From Solirubrobacterales bacterium (GTDB lineage Bacteria > Actinomycetota > Thermoleophilia > Solirubrobacterales > Solirubrobacteraceae), in contig JAOPZU010000014.1 in NCBI GenBank assembly GCA_025963955.1, positions 1 through 12,783 on the forward strand: a DNA stretch of 12,783 nucleotides. Direction: 5' to 3'. A program made the position numbers and the translations under genes. Below, one piece after another: positions 1-9,232 of this stretch. A model generated the notes under the pieces. It ran no database searches, had not been told where the DNA came from, and saw only the letters and a list, made by a program, of their open reading frames with translations. Each line of letters begins with the position of its first letter. Within the stretch, counting starts at the first letter, position 1.

Positions 1-484
1 GCTCCGCCTCGGCGACCCGCGTCCGGTGGATCTCGCCGCCGCCCTCGACCACGACGTCGAGCGCGGGCGCGGGCGGATCGGAGGGCGACGCCGGCGCGCG
101 CACCACCGGCGCGAACTCCGGGACGTAGTCGACCGCCCGCATCGGGGCGGTTGCGGCGGGCTCCGGCGGGGCCGCCGCGTCAGGGCCCAGCGGGACGACG
201 AGGCTCGGCGCGACCTCCAGGGAGGCGCGGGCCAGATCCTCCCGCGTGCCGTCCCAGGGGAAGGTCGCGATCCACGGCCGGTCCTCGCGGGGCGCCCACG
301 GCTTGTGCTCGAGTGACGCCAGGGTCGCCCGGTCGCCCAGGACGAGGGTCGGGCGCAGGAAGCGCATGCCACGGATCCCGGACCAGCGCCCCTCGACGTA
401 GGCCATCTCCTCCTCCACCCGCAGGACGTCCACGGCGAAGCGAGCGACGTCGGGAACGACGGAACGGCGGGAGGCGGTGGCCAT
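1..484 (-). CDS. Unrecognised protein, N-terminal part, runs off window
   Basis: This open frame starts at the ATG at 484 and stays open to the window edge, giving 161 codons of N-terminal sequence without a stop. I do not recognise the family and propose no function. The first ~110 residues look like a compact folded domain, with runs such as VEEEMAYVEGRWSGIRGMRF and later WIATFPWDGTRED, rich in Trp, Arg and acidic residues. There is no signal peptide or membrane segment. The next ~45 residues are rich in Ala, Pro and Asp and look like a linker, so a second domain probably lies beyond the window. Codon use matches the neighbouring real genes. It follows the dehydrogenase gene on the same strand after a 67-bp gap holding two strong hairpins, so it is probably transcribed separately. 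The start has no clear Shine-Dalgarno sequence. A TAGGGC hexamer lies six bases upstream of the ATG, a weak match to a leaderless-type -10. Confidence 0.7.
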   Translation of the reverse strand, partial: MATASRRSVVPDVARFAVDVLRVEEEMAYVEGRWSGIRGMRFLRPTLVLGDRATLASLEHKPWAPREDRPWIATFPWDGTREDLARASLEVAPSLVVPLGPDAAAPPEPAATAPMRAVDYVPEFAPVVRAPASPSDPPAPALDVVVEGGGEIHRTRVAEAE

Positions 485-496
485 CCCCGCGCCCTA

Positions 497-543
497 CCCG
501 GCCGGAAGCGGCCGGGAACCTCCGCGGACGGCTGTCCGGCGGA
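497..543 (-). terminator. Two tandem hairpins after the dehydrogenase gene
   Basis: Read on the minus strand, the first hairpin lies at 543-521. Its arms are TCCGC+GGAC against GTCC+GCGGA, a nine-pair stem with one bulged base and a four-base loop. The second is at 516-497, a perfect eight-pair CCCGGCCG/CGGCCGGG stem with a GAAG loop in plus-strand reading. They fill the gap between the stop of the dehydrogenase gene and the start of the next gene. No U-tract follows either stem, which is common for terminators of GC-rich actinobacteria. Termination is inferred from position and stem strength. RNA processing or mere GC-rich dyads are alternatives. Confidence 0.5.
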
Positions 544-551
544 CGGGCCGA

Positions 552-1442
552 TCAGGCCGGAGCCGGCGCGAAGCCGTACCTCACGCCCGTCAGTTCCTCG
601 GAGCGGGCCCACAACCGCCGCGCCACCTCCGGGTCCTGCGCCGAGGCGGTGCAGCCGACCAGGTGCGGGTGCCCGCGCTGCTCGCCGAGCCCGTCCGGCC
701 CCACGTACGAGCCGCCGGCGATGTCCTGCGTCGCGGCGAACAGCGTCGGCAGCGCGCCCATCTCGGCGCTCTGGGCCAGCAGCTTGTTCGCGATCCCCAT
801 GATCCGGTCCTGGATCGAGGCGGTGTGGAACTGCAGGTTCGTCGCCGCGTAGCCCGGGTGCGCGGCCGTCGCGCGCACCGCGGACCCGGTCGCCGCCAGC
901 CGCCGCTGCAGCTCGAAGGTGAACAGTAGGTTCGCGAGCTTGGACTGGCCGTAGGCGCCCCACCGCTGGTAGGAGCCGGACTCCCAGTTCAAGTCGTCCA
1001 GGCGGATCTTGCCGATGCGGTGGGCCCCGCTGGAGACCGTCACGACGCGGTCGGTGATGCGGTCCAGCAGCAGTCCGGTCAGCGCGAAGTGCCCGAGGTG
1101 GTTCGTCCCGATCTGCATCTCGAACCCGTCGGCCGTCCGCGTCTCGGGGACCGCCATGACGCCGGCGTTGTTGATGAGCACGTCGACCGGCCCGTCCCAC
1201 GCGGCGGCGAACGCGCGGACGCTGTCGAGGGACGCGAGGTCCAGCTCCCGCACGGTGGCGCGGGCGCCGATGCGCTCGGCCGCCTCCTTCCCCTTGGCCA
1301 CGTTCCGCACCGCCAGGACCACGTCCGCCCCGGCGAAGGCGAGCGCCCTGGCGGCGGCGAACCCGATGCCGCTGTTGGCTCCCGTGACGATCACGGTGCG
1401 CCCGCTCTGCCCGGGGAGTTCGGCTGCCGTCCACTTGCTCAT
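552..1442 (-). CDS. Short-chain dehydrogenase/reductase (retinol dehydrogenase-like)
   Basis: A 296-residue cytoplasmic oxidoreductase of the classical SDR superfamily, using NAD(P)(H) to oxidise an alcohol or reduce a carbonyl; the substrate cannot be read from sequence. The glycine-rich cofactor motif TGANSGIG is at residues 20-27. Arg46 follows the second strand, favouring NADP(H). Asp68 (ELDLAS) contacts the adenine and NNAG is at 91-94. The catalytic tetrad appears intact: Asn114, Ser138, Tyr164 and Lys168 (YGQSK). The motif layout resembles the retinol dehydrogenase/WW-domain oxidoreductase/protochlorophyllide reductase-like group, whose members run to about 300 residues. The ATG at 1442 begins a short hydrophilic N-terminus before the Rossmann fold and has no Shine-Dalgarno sequence; a TACGAT hexamer lies seven bases upstream, so the mRNA may be leaderless. 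The gene is divergent from the malic enzyme gene. Family assignment is firm; the physiological role is unknown. Confidence 0.93.
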   Translation of the reverse strand: MSKWTAAELPGQSGRTVIVTGANSGIGFAAARALAFAGADVVLAVRNVAKGKEAAERIGARATVRELDLASLDSVRAFAAAWDGPVDVLINNAGVMAVPETRTADGFEMQIGTNHLGHFALTGLLLDRITDRVVTVSSGAHRIGKIRLDDLNWESGSYQRWGAYGQSKLANLLFTFELQRRLAATGSAVRATAAHPGYAATNLQFHTASIQDRIMGIANKLLAQSAEMGALPTLFAATQDIAGGSYVGPDGLGEQRGHPHLVGCTASAQDPEVARRLWARSEELTGVRYGFAPAPA

Positions 1443-1449
1443 GCACCCG

Positions 1450-1455
1450 ATCGTA
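1450..1455 (-). promoter_or_regulatory. Candidate leaderless -10 element for the dehydrogenase gene
   Basis: TACGAT on the minus strand fits the TANNNT pattern of an actinobacterial -10 and ends seven bases before the ATG at 1442. This puts the expected transcription start at or next to the start codon. No purine-rich Shine-Dalgarno sequence is visible. No good -35 element is seen at the usual distance. The call rests on position only. Confidence 0.35.
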
Positions 1456-1537
1456 GTGCGCGCGGGTGCCGCGGGGGACCGCTCACGGTCCGTCCTGCTG
1501 ACCGTCGGGCGGCCGAAGGTCGGACCCCCTCGAAAGA

Positions 1538-1543
1538 TATGTT
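1538..1543 (+). promoter_or_regulatory. Candidate -10 element for the malic enzyme gene
   Basis: TATGTT lies nine bases upstream of the GTG start at 1553, in an AT-rich patch (AAAGATATGTTT) that stands out from its GC-rich surroundings. No Shine-Dalgarno sequence lies between it and the start codon; the only purine run, GAAAG at 1532-1536, is too far away. A leaderless or very short-leader transcript is therefore plausible. No convincing -35 is present. Confidence 0.35.
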
Positions 1544-1552
1544 TCGCCGACC

Positions 1553-3022
1553 GTGGCCACGACTCCCTCCGCCCAGTACTCCCTGACGATCCGTGTCGAG
1601 ATCGACCACAAGCCCGGGATGCTCGGGCAGGTCGCGTCCGCCATCGGCAAGGCCGGCGGTGTCATCGGCGCCGTCGACCTGGTGGAGGTCGGCGACCAGA
1701 CGCTGCTGCGCGACATCACGGTCGACGCGACCGACCAGGGCCATTGGGACGCGATCACGCAGGCGATCGACGAGCTCGACGGCGCCCGCGTGGTCGACAC
1801 GACCGACCGCACCTTCCTGCTCCACGTCGGCGGCAAGATCGAGCAGCACAACAAGTCCCCGCTGCGCACCCGCGACGACCTGTCGATGGCCTACACCCCG
1901 GGCGTCGCGCGCGTGTGCATGGCGATCCACGAGGACCGCGACAAGGCCTTCCAGTACACGATCAAGCGCAACACGGTGGCTGTCGTTTCCGACGGCACCG
2001 CGGTCCTCGGCCTCGGCGACATCGGCCCCGAGGCCTCCATGCCGGTCATGGAGGGCAAGTGCATGCTCTTCAAGGAGTTCGCGGGCGTCGACGCCTTCCC
2101 GATCGTGCTGGACACGAAGGACCCCGAGGAGATCATCGAGACGGTCCGGCGCATCGCGCCCGGCTTCGGCGGGATCAACCTCGAGGACATCAGCGCGCCG
2201 CGCTGCTTCGAGATCGAGGACCGGCTGAAGGCCGAGCTCGACATCCCCGTCTTCCACGACGACCAGCACGGCACCGCGATCGTCGTCCTCGCCGCGCTGC
2301 TGAACGCGTGCAAGCTCACGGGGCGCGACCTGATGGACCTTAAGGTGCTCGTCACGGGACTCGGCGCCGCCGGCGTCGCCGTGACGAAGATCCTCCAGTC
2401 CGCAGGCGTGCGCGACATCATCGGCGCCGACTCCAAGGGCCTGCTCTCCGTGGACCGCCCGGACTACGCCGACGGCTCGATGAGCGCGATCAAGCGTTGG
2501 TACGCCGAGACGAGCAACCCGAGCCGCATCGCCGGCCCGCCGGTGAACGCCCTCGACGGCTGCGACCTGTTCATCGGACTCTCCGGCGCGCGGATCTTCC
2601 CGGCCGAGGCGCTCGCCGCGATGAACAAGGACGCGATGGTCTTCGCGATGGCGAACCCGAACCCGGAGGTCGCGCCCGAGGAGGCCGCGCCCTACGCGCG
2701 CATCATCGCGACGGGCCGCTCGGACTACCCGAACCAGATCAACAACGTCCTCGCCTTCCCGGGGGTCTTCCGCGGCGCGCTCGACGTGCGCGCCGCGCAG
2801 ATCACCGAGGAGATGAAGATGGCCGCCGCCCGCGCCATCGCGCGGATCGTCGACGACAGCGAGCTGCGCGAGGACTACATCATCCCCTCGGTCTTCAACC
2901 GCGACGTGGCGCCTGCCGTCGCCGCCGCCGTGGCGGACGAGGCCCGCGCCTCGGGCGCGGCCAAGGCGGACGACCACGCGATCGGCTTCGCCGCCGCCGA
3001 CGTGGAGCGCCTGCGCGCCTGA
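1553..3022 (+). CDS. NAD-type malic enzyme with N-terminal ACT domain
   Basis: A 489-residue cytoplasmic enzyme that oxidatively decarboxylates malate to pyruvate and CO2, linking the TCA cycle to pyruvate. Residues ~9-90 form an ACT-type regulatory domain ([19 protein letters not shown], then VDLVEVGD), a fold that usually binds an amino acid. The malic enzyme body follows. The SMAYTPGVA motif carries the catalytic Tyr114, and MEGKCMLFK carries the general-base Lys169. Glu211/Asp212 ([12 protein letters not shown]) and Asp237 (FHDDQHGTA) are the metal ligands, and GLGAAG at 269-274 is the dinucleotide loop. An Asp soon after the second Rossmann strand (GADSKG) fits NAD preference, which is inferred. 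Without the ACT domain the length matches the short bacterial malic enzymes of about 400 residues. GTG at 1553 is the first start after an upstream in-frame stop and begins just before the ACT fold. The epimerase-like gene follows on the same strand after 69 bp. Confidence 0.95.
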   Translation: MATTPSAQYSLTIRVEIDHKPGMLGQVASAIGKAGGVIGAVDLVEVGDQTLLRDITVDATDQGHWDAITQAIDELDGARVVDTTDRTFLLHVGGKIEQHNKSPLRTRDDLSMAYTPGVARVCMAIHEDRDKAFQYTIKRNTVAVVSDGTAVLGLGDIGPEASMPVMEGKCMLFKEFAGVDAFPIVLDTKDPEEIIETVRRIAPGFGGINLEDISAPRCFEIEDRLKAELDIPVFHDDQHGTAIVVLAALLNACKLTGRDLMDLKVLVTGLGAAGVAVTKILQSAGVRDIIGADSKGLLSVDRPDYADGSMSAIKRWYAETSNPSRIAGPPVNALDGCDLFIGLSGARIFPAEALAAMNKDAMVFAMANPNPEVAPEEAAPYARIIATGRSDYPNQINNVLAFPGVFRGALDVRAAQITEEMKMAAARAIARIVDDSELREDYIIPSVFNRDVAPAVAAAVADEARASGAAKADDHAIGFAAADVERLRA

Positions 3023-3028
3023 GCGGCG

Positions 3029-3078
3029 CCACTGCGGGAATACTGTCGCTGCGCCTTGATCCCGGGACGGCGCAGTGG
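3029..3078 (+). other. Intergenic region with two mutually exclusive stems
   Basis: The 69-bp gap between the malic enzyme and epimerase genes holds an outer perfect 8-bp inverted repeat (CCACTGCG at 3029-3036 with CGCAGTGG at 3071-3078). An inner 7-bp repeat (CTGCGCC at 3049-3055 with GGCGCAG at 3069-3075) competes for the same right arm. No U-tract follows. An AATACT hexamer at 3040-3045 between the arms could be a weak -10 for the downstream gene. The region may weaken read-through or start a new transcript; function is inference only. Confidence 0.3.
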
Positions 3079-3091
3079 TCGTATCCCCGGT

Positions 3092-3997
3092 ATGAACGTC
3101 ACACTCACCGGCGCGACCGGGCTCATCGGACAGCGGCTGGTCGCCACCCTGAAGGACCGTGGGGACCAGGTCACGGTCCTGTCCCGCAACGCGGAGAAGG
3201 CCTCGCAGATGCTCGGCGTCGAGGCCGTCACGTGGGACGCGCTCAACGAGCCCGCGCCCACCGAGGCGCTGGCGGGGCGCGAGGCCGTCGTCCACCTGGC
3301 GGGCGAGCCGGTCGCGCAGCGCTGGAACGCCGCACGCAAGCAGGCGATCCTCGACTCCCGCGAGACCGGGACGCGCAACCTGGTCGCCGGCATCGAGGCG
3401 GCGTCGCCGCGGCCGGAGGCGCTCATCTCCTCCTCCGCGGTCGGGTACTACGGCAAGCACGGCGACGAGCGCGTTCCGGAGGACTCACCCGCCGGCGACG
3501 ACTTCCTGGCCGACGTCTGCGTCCGCTGGGAGCGCGAGGCGGACAAGGCCGCCGAGCTCGGCGTCCGCGTCGCCCACATCCGCACGGGTGTCGTCCTCGA
3601 CAAGACGGGCGGCGCGCTCGCGACCATGTTGCCGCCGTTCAAGGCGGGCGTCGGCGGGCCCGTCGCCGGCGGCCGGCAGTACATCCCGTGGATCCACCTC
3701 GACGACATCGTCGGGCTGTACCTGGCCGCGATCGACGGCGAGTGGTCCGGGCCCTACAACGGCTCGGCCCCGGAGCCGGTGACGAACAAGGAGTTCTCCA
3801 AGCGCCTCGGCAAGGCCCTGCATCGCCCGGCCTTCTCCCCCGTCCCGGCCTTCGCGATCAAGCTGCTCTACGGCGAGATGGCGGAGATCGTCACTGAGGG
3901 CCAGCGCGCCGTGCCGAAGCGGGCGCTCGCCGAGGGCTACGCGTTCAAGTACGCGGACCTCGACCAGGCGCTCGCGAGCGCTCTGGGCAAGGAGTAG
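3092..3997 (+). CDS. TIGR01777-family NAD(P)-dependent epimerase-like protein (YfcH/SDR39U1)
   Basis: A 301-residue extended (atypical) SDR protein of the TIGR01777 family, which includes E. coli YfcH and human SDR39U1. Members are called sugar-nucleotide epimerases by homology but have no settled substrate. The nucleotide loop GATGLIG is at residues 7-13. The family signature VHLAGEPVAQRWNAARKQ with ILDSRETGTRNLV follows, then SSSAVGYYG in the active-site region, IRTGVVL, and a PWIHLDDIVGLY segment. The C-terminal ~45 residues match the DUF1731-type tail typical of the family. The ATG at 3092 puts the Rossmann strand directly at the N-terminus, as in relatives. An in-frame TTG at 3056 would add 12 residues with poor codon use, so it was not chosen. 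There is no Shine-Dalgarno sequence. It lies downstream of the malic enzyme and converges on ftsH. The family call is firm; the function is open. Confidence 0.92.
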   Translation: MNVTLTGATGLIGQRLVATLKDRGDQVTVLSRNAEKASQMLGVEAVTWDALNEPAPTEALAGREAVVHLAGEPVAQRWNAARKQAILDSRETGTRNLVAGIEAASPRPEALISSSAVGYYGKHGDERVPEDSPAGDDFLADVCVRWEREADKAAELGVRVAHIRTGVVLDKTGGALATMLPPFKAGVGGPVAGGRQYIPWIHLDDIVGLYLAAIDGEWSGPYNGSAPEPVTNKEFSKRLGKALHRPAFSPVPAFAIKLLYGEMAEIVTEGQRAVPKRALAEGYAFKYADLDQALASALGKE

Positions 3998-4009
3998 CCC
4001 CACCCGGAG

Positions 4010-4048
4010 TTGCCCGGTTCCCGAGCGCCCGGGCAAGTCCCCGGGCGC
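4010..4048 (+). terminator. Overlapping hairpins after the epimerase gene
   Basis: Just past the epimerase stop there are two perfect inverted repeats that share bases. TTGCCCGG (4010-4017) pairs with CCGGGCAA (4029-4036) across an 11-base loop. GCGCCCGGG (4025-4033) pairs with CCCGGGCGC (4040-4048) across a 6-base loop. Only one can form at a time, and the second is the stronger. Neither has a U-tract. Position between convergent genes supports termination of the plus-strand unit. Confidence 0.55.
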
Positions 4049-4080
4049 CTTCCGCGGCGCAGCCGAGGAAGCGCCATGGG

Positions 4081-4106
4081 AAAGCCGAGCCGTCAGGCGA
4101 GGCTTT
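4081..4106 (-). terminator. Hairpin terminator after ftsH
   Basis: A 26-base near-perfect dyad lies immediately downstream of the ftsH stop at 4110. In plus reading it is AAAGCC-GA-GCC-GTCA-GGC-GA-GGCTTT. That gives a six-pair stem, a symmetrical two-by-two internal loop, a three-pair stem and a four-base loop. On the minus-strand transcript the distal arm ends in GGCUUU, giving a short U-run at the stem base. Placement and shape suit an intrinsic terminator for ftsH. Confidence 0.5.
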
Positions 4107-4109
4107 GCC

Positions 4110-6209
<2,100 letters not shown>

Positions 6210-6215
6210 CGCCCC

Positions 6216-6221
6216 AATGTA
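6216..6221 (-). promoter_or_regulatory. Candidate leaderless -10 element for ftsH
   Basis: TACATT on the minus strand is six bases from the ftsH ATG at 6209, so the predicted transcription start coincides with the start codon. No Shine-Dalgarno sequence is present. No good -35 is seen 16-18 bases further upstream. TANNNT directly before the start codon is the arrangement known for leaderless actinobacterial mRNAs; here it is inferred from position. Confidence 0.35.
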
Positions 6222-6261
6222 GAGGGTCGAACGCTCGGAACACCCCGATGTGAGCGCCCGC

Positions 6262-6495
6262 TTAGGCGGACTGGCGCTTCGGGAACGGCCCCTCGGTCTT
6301 CCAGCGCGAGTGCGCCTTGGCGGGGATCAGCAGCCAGATGAGCGGGCCGACGAAGGTGAGCAGCAGGCCGCTCGCCAGGCCCGCCTTCTCCCCGTAGCCC
6401 TTGCGCTCGGAGAGCCAGGCGCCGGCGATCGCCGCCGCCAGCCAGACGAACAGCAGGTACAGGGCCTTGACCCCGATGAGTGCGAGGAGCGTCAT
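6262..6495 (-). CDS. Small two-helix membrane protein coupled to livF
   Basis: A 77-residue protein with two predicted membrane helices, at about residues 2-27 ([20 protein letters not shown]) and 38-59 (ending [11 protein letters not shown]). A polar [11 protein letters not shown] loop joins them, and a basic, Pro-containing C-terminal tail follows. The Lys/Arg-rich loop and tail place positive charge around the helices; which side they face is uncertain. Its ATG overlaps the livF stop in an ATGA, so it is translationally coupled to the transporter operon and ends it. Codon use matches real genes. I recognise no named family and no catalytic motif. It could stabilise or regulate the transporter, or be an unrelated small membrane protein carried in the operon. 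Its existence is well supported by overlap, codon use and hydropathy; its role is unknown. Confidence 0.82.
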   Translation of the reverse strand: MTLLALIGVKALYLLFVWLAAAIAGAWLSERKGYGEKAGLASGLLLTFVGPLIWLLIPAKAHSRWKTEGPFPKRQSA

Positions 6496-7202
6496 GTTCC
6501 GAGGTACGCCTTCTGGACGTCGGGGTTGGTGCGCAGGTTCTCCGAGGCGTCGCTCAGCGCGACCGCCCCGGTCTCCAGCACGTAGCCGCGGTTGGAGACG
6601 CCGAGCGCGTAGTTGGCGTTCTGCTCGACCAGCAGGATCGTCATGCCCTGCTTGTTGATCTCCACGACGGTCTCGTAGATCCGGTCCACGAGGATCGGGG
6701 CGATCCCCATCGAGGGCTCGTCGAGCAGCAGCAGCCGGGGCTTGGACATCAGCGCGCGACCGATGGCGAGCATCTGCTGCTCGCCGCCGGACATCGTGCC
6801 CGCCTTCTGCTTCTCCCGCTCCTTCAGGCGCGGGAAGAGGTCGAAGATGCGGTCCATGTCCTCCGCGATGCCGGGCTTGTCGCTGCGCAGGTACGCGCCG
6901 AGGTCGAGGTTCTCGCGGACCGTCATGCGCTGGAAGCACTTGCGGCCCTCGGGGGACTGCGAGATCCCGAGCGCGACGATCTTCTGCGGTGCCGTCTTCG
7001 AGATGTCCTGGCCCTCGAAGCGGATCGCGCCGGTGCGGATCGGCGTGAGACCGGAGATCGACCGCAGCGTCGTGGACTTGCCGGCGCCGTTGGAGCCGAT
7101 GAGGGTGACGATCTCCCCCTCTTCGACCTTCAGCGAGACGCCCTTCAGCGCCTCGATGTTGCCGTAGTAGGTGTGGATGTCGTCGACTTCGAGGAACGCC
7201 AC
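6492..7202 (-). CDS. livF: Branched-chain amino acid ABC transporter ATPase LivF
   Basis: A 236-residue ATPase subunit of a hydrophobic/branched-chain amino acid ABC importer, acting on the cytoplasmic face with LivG. Walker A is GSNGAGKS (36-43) and the signature is MSGGEQQ (137-143), with the Met typical of LivF. Walker B is LLLLDEPS (157-164). The C-terminal VEQNANYAL and GYVLETGAVALSD segments, with Gln in place of the usual switch histidine, are also typical of LivF rather than LivG. Length is normal for the family. The GTG at 7202 starts three bases after the livG stop. The downstream small membrane protein gene overlaps its stop by four bases. Family assignment is firm. Substrate is not proven by sequence, and related Urt (urea) or amide importers share this architecture. 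Confidence 0.96.
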   Translation of the reverse strand: MAFLEVDDIHTYYGNIEALKGVSLKVEEGEIVTLIGSNGAGKSTTLRSISGLTPIRTGAIRFEGQDISKTAPQKIVALGISQSPEGRKCFQRMTVRENLDLGAYLRSDKPGIAEDMDRIFDLFPRLKEREKQKAGTMSGGEQQMLAIGRALMSKPRLLLLDEPSMGIAPILVDRIYETVVEINKQGMTILLVEQNANYALGVSNRGYVLETGAVALSDASENLRTNPDVQKAYLGT

Positions 7203-7205
7203 GGG

Positions 7206-8026
<821 letters not shown>

Positions 8027-8030
<4 letters not shown>

Positions 8031-9232
8031 GTGCGTGGGGCCTCCAGCGCTTCGTCGGCGCCGATGCCCTCGGTCAGCTCGATCTTCCGTCGTCGCTCGG
8101 GCAGCAGGCCCTCGGGCTTGAGGACCATGCCGATCACGAGCAGGAAGCCGAAGATGCCGAACGAGAGCTGGTCGAGCTGGAAGTCCAGGCCGATCTTCCC
8201 CGGGACGCCGTTCAGCACGTCGGGGATCAGCGAGTAGTTGATGAACGTCAAGGCGACGGCACCGAGCACGACGCCCCAGATGGACCCGAGGCCGCCGAGG
8301 ATGATCATCGACAGCACGAAGATCGAGAACGAGAACTTGAACGAGTTCGCGTTGACGGTCGTGGCGAAGAAGCCGAGGAACGAGCCGGCCATGCCGCCGA
8401 GCGCGGCGCCCATGGCGTACGCGAGCAGCTTCGTCTTGACGAGCGGGACACCCATCGACGCCGCCGCGATCTCGTCCTCGCGGATCGCGATCCACGCGCG
8501 GCCGAGGCGCGAGTCCCGCACCGCCACCACCGCGAGCAGCGCGATGACGACCATGCCGAGCGCGATCCAGTACCACGGCCGCAGCTGCAGGGCGCTCAGC
8601 GGCTCCTTCATGAACGGCAGCTTCGGCTTGTCCAGCGGGCCGATGCCCTGCTGGCCGGCGGTGAGCGGGTAGTTCTTGCCGAACAGGTGGATCTCGTCGC
8701 CGTTGACGGCGAAGCGGTAGATGATCTCGCCGAACGCGAGCGTGACGATCGCGATGTAGTCGCCCCGCAGGCGCAGGGTCGGCAGGCCGATGAGCATGCC
8801 CGCGAGCGCGCAGAGGAACATCGCCAGGAACACGACGATGAAGAAGTTGAGGTGGACGCCCGGGAGCTGCTCCACGAACGAGGTCACCCCGACGTGGAAG
8901 TCCGCGTCCGAGTAGAAGGTCGACGCGAACCAGCCGACCGAGTAGGCGCCGACCGCGTAGAACGCGACGTAGCCGAGGTCGAGCAGCCCGGCGAACCCGA
9001 CCACGACGTTCAGCCCGAGTGCCATGACGACGTAGGCGAGCGCGAGGACGCAGTCGTTGATGAAGCCGGACGAGGGGTCGAAGAAGAGCGGCAGCACGAC
9101 CGCGAAGACGAGCGCGGCCACGACGAGCGCCCGGTTGACGTTCTTCGGGAGGCCGCCGCTGGGGAGCGCGAGGCCGCGGCGCTTGCGGGCCGGCGCGCTC
9201 GGCGCGGTGACGGAGGGATCGGCGGCGGCCAT
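8027..9232 (-). CDS. livM: Branched-chain amino acid ABC transporter permease LivM
   Basis: A 401-residue polytopic membrane permease forming the translocation pore with LivH. After a basic, Ala/Pro-rich tail (1-33) come several hydrophobic helices. The LivM hallmark GDYIAIVTLAFGEI is at 157-170. The cytoplasmic EAA-like loop GRAWIAIREDEIAAASMGV at 244-262 docks onto the ATPases. Further helices cover ~265-335 and 357-372, and the C-terminus carries the common PEGLLPERRR. A polar extracytoplasmic insert (about 178-215) lies between helices. The length is within the LivM range. The ATG at 9232 directly abuts the TAG of livH, which supports this start. The stop overlaps the livG ATG by four bases. 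Confidence 0.95.

Noticed and set aside
3056..3091. TTG at 3056 as start of the epimerase-like gene
   Set aside because: It adds 12 residues with poor codon use (AGT GGT CGT) in front of a Rossmann strand that normally begins the protein. The ATG at 3092 fits the family.
1439..3460. 673-codon minus-strand frame opposite the malic enzyme and epimerase genes
   Set aside because: Composition is biased to Arg, Asp, Val and Gly with no domain, and the plus strand encodes two clear enzymes over the same bases. It is a GC-driven antisense shadow.
6258..6278. Hairpin around the stop of the small membrane protein gene as a terminator
   Set aside because: The stems are only four to six pairs, lie partly in coding sequence and lack a U-tract. 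Such dyads arise often by chance at this GC content.
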